A stretch of DNA of 6,334 nt from JACCRE01 sp049790855. GTDB taxonomy: Bacteria > Planctomycetota > Planctomycetia > Planctomycetales > Planctomycetaceae. How positions within the stretch are numbered: the stretch's first letter is position 1; every line of letters begins with the position of its first letter. A program made the position numbers and the translations under genes. The stretch is from the NCBI GenBank assembly GCA_049790855.1, contig JBAQZJ010000437.1:1-6334 (forward strand). The letters run 5' to 3'. Positions 5,418-6,334 of the stretch are shown in pieces. The notes beneath the pieces were generated by a model, which made no database searches, was not told where the DNA came from, and saw only the letters and a list, made by a program, of their open reading frames with translations.

Positions 5418-5525
5418 GAGTCGCGCGGGCCGCTTGAACGTCGTGTGCAGCCCCTTTACAACACGCCCATGCCTTGACTGCGATTCTCCGTCCTTCCGTT
5501 CATCCGTTCTCGATCCTTCCCCGCC

Positions 5526-6311
5526 ATGTCCACCGACGTCACCGCCAGCCTCTACGACTATCCGAAGTACTACGAGCTGATCTTCGGCAGCGACTGGAAG
5601 GCCGAGTTCCATTTCCTGCGGGCCTGCTTCGAGAAACACGCGAAGCGCACCGTGAAGCGAGTCTTCGAGCCGGCCTGCGGCACCGGGCGGCTGCTGGTGA
5701 AACTCGCCGAAGCCGGATACGAGGTCGGCGGGAACGACCTCAACGAGAAGGCCGTCGCCTACTGCAACGACCGCTTCGAGAAGCACGGTCTGCCGCGGAC
5801 GGCGTTCGTCGGCGATATGGCCGATTTCACGCTGAAGAAGAAGGTCGACGCGGCCTTCAACACGATCAACAGCTTTCGTCATCTGCCGACCGAGACGACG
5901 GCGGCGGCGCATCTGAACTGCGTCGCGAACGTTCTTAATCAAGGCGGATTGTATCTGCTCGGGCTGCATCTCATGCCGACCGGCCACAACTGGCGCGGTG
6001 ACGAAGAGCGCTGGCACGCCCGGCGGGGAAATCTGAACGTCCTCAGCCGGCTGTGGACGGTCGCGTTCGATCCCAAGCGGCGGATGGAGACGCTCAACCT
6101 GACGTTCGACATCCAGACGCCTACGAAGCAGTTCACGCTGCACGACGTGATGCATTACCGCAGCTATTCGAGGATGCAGTTCGAGTCGCTGCTGAAGAAA
6201 GTGCCTGCGCTCGAGGTCTGCGAGACCTACGACTTCTGCTACGAGATCGACCACCCGATCGAAGTCGACGAGATGACCGAAGACGTCGTGTTCGTGCTGC
6301 GGAAGAAGTGA
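5526..6311 (+). CDS. Class I SAM-dependent methyltransferase
   Basis: A 261-aa Rossmann-fold methyltransferase expected to move a methyl group from S-adenosylmethionine to an unknown acceptor. Motif I is FEPACGTGRLLVKLA (47-61), with the GxG loop at 52-54. The acidic residue that usually binds the SAM ribose is D71 in GNDLNEKAV. GDMADF (97-101) corresponds to the adenine-contacting loop. AAFNTINSFRHL (109-120) follows, at the position of the post-II/motif IV strand. The end EDVVFVLRKK is typical of the last beta strand. An N-terminal lid, YDYPKYYELIFGSDWKAEFHFL (10-31), precedes the core. The start at 5526 has no Shine-Dalgarno sequence but a pyrimidine-rich leader. The gene is co-directional with the three upstream enzyme genes but 295 nt from the nearest one, so a shared promoter is uncertain. 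Whether it methylates O, N or C cannot be told from the sequence. It ends 23 nt before the window edge. Confidence 0.9.
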   Translation: MSTDVTASLYDYPKYYELIFGSDWKAEFHFLRACFEKHAKRTVKRVFEPACGTGRLLVKLAEAGYEVGGNDLNEKAVAYCNDRFEKHGLPRTAFVGDMADFTLKKKVDAAFNTINSFRHLPTETTAAAHLNCVANVLNQGGLYLLGLHLMPTGHNWRGDEERWHARRGNLNVLSRLWTVAFDPKRRMETLNLTFDIQTPTKQFTLHDVMHYRSYSRMQFESLLKKVPALEVCETYDFCYEIDHPIEVDEMTEDVVFVLRKK

Positions 6312-6334
6312 CCACGACGGAAGAAGCCCGGCTT

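Noticed and set aside
5277..6254. A 325-aa minus-strand frame antisense to the methyltransferase
   Set aside because: It starts inside the methyltransferase and ends in a structured repeat. It has no motif, whereas the plus strand encodes a textbook methyltransferase.

Overview
The window looks like chromosomal DNA of a GC-rich planctomycete-type bacterium. This rests on codon usage, on the sigma factor's style (an FATTRWSVV start, a long region 2-4 linker, and a DPxxIAQELADL tail), on mostly absent Shine-Dalgarno sequences, and on several dispersed palindromic repeats that I associate with planctomycetes. This is recognition from memory; no search was run.

Layout. A sigma-70/ECF-type sigma factor lies on the minus strand (34-777). 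It is separated by a 226-nt intergenic region, which carries a long hairpin made of an inverted repeat pair, from four genes on the plus strand. These are an asparagine-synthetase-like ATP-dependent amidotransferase or ligase without the catalytic N-terminal cysteine (1004-2332), a radical SAM enzyme resembling the archaeosine-biosynthesis RaSEA group (2513-3451), an FAD-dependent oxidoreductase of the flavin-dependent halogenase superfamily (3719-5230), and a class I SAM-dependent methyltransferase (5526-6311).

The four enzymes form a plausible small tailoring set: adenylation and amide formation, radical chemistry, flavin oxidation or halogenation, and methylation. That suggests an undescribed modification or natural-product pathway. 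No substrate carrier, precursor peptide, transporter or NRPS/PKS gene is visible, so product and substrate are unknown. Genes of the same locus may continue beyond 6334.

Each junction between the plus-strand genes holds a different elaborate palindromic element. The first (2348-2493) is a hairpin nested in a hairpin, built of degenerate 8-nt units and ending in a T-tract that resembles an intrinsic terminator. The second (3468-3705) is a triple-nested palindrome built of 9-, 8- and 9-nt units. The third (5242-5385) is a branched inverted repeat of about 144 nt. The first two share a 30-nt block (29/30 identical) that flanks the radical SAM gene as a direct repeat. A fourth repeat family (GCGCTCCCTGACGGTCGCGG) has four copies at the ends of the sigma-factor and FAD-gene regions. 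These nested elements are the most unusual structure in the window and argue against treating the four genes as a simple, tightly coupled operon.
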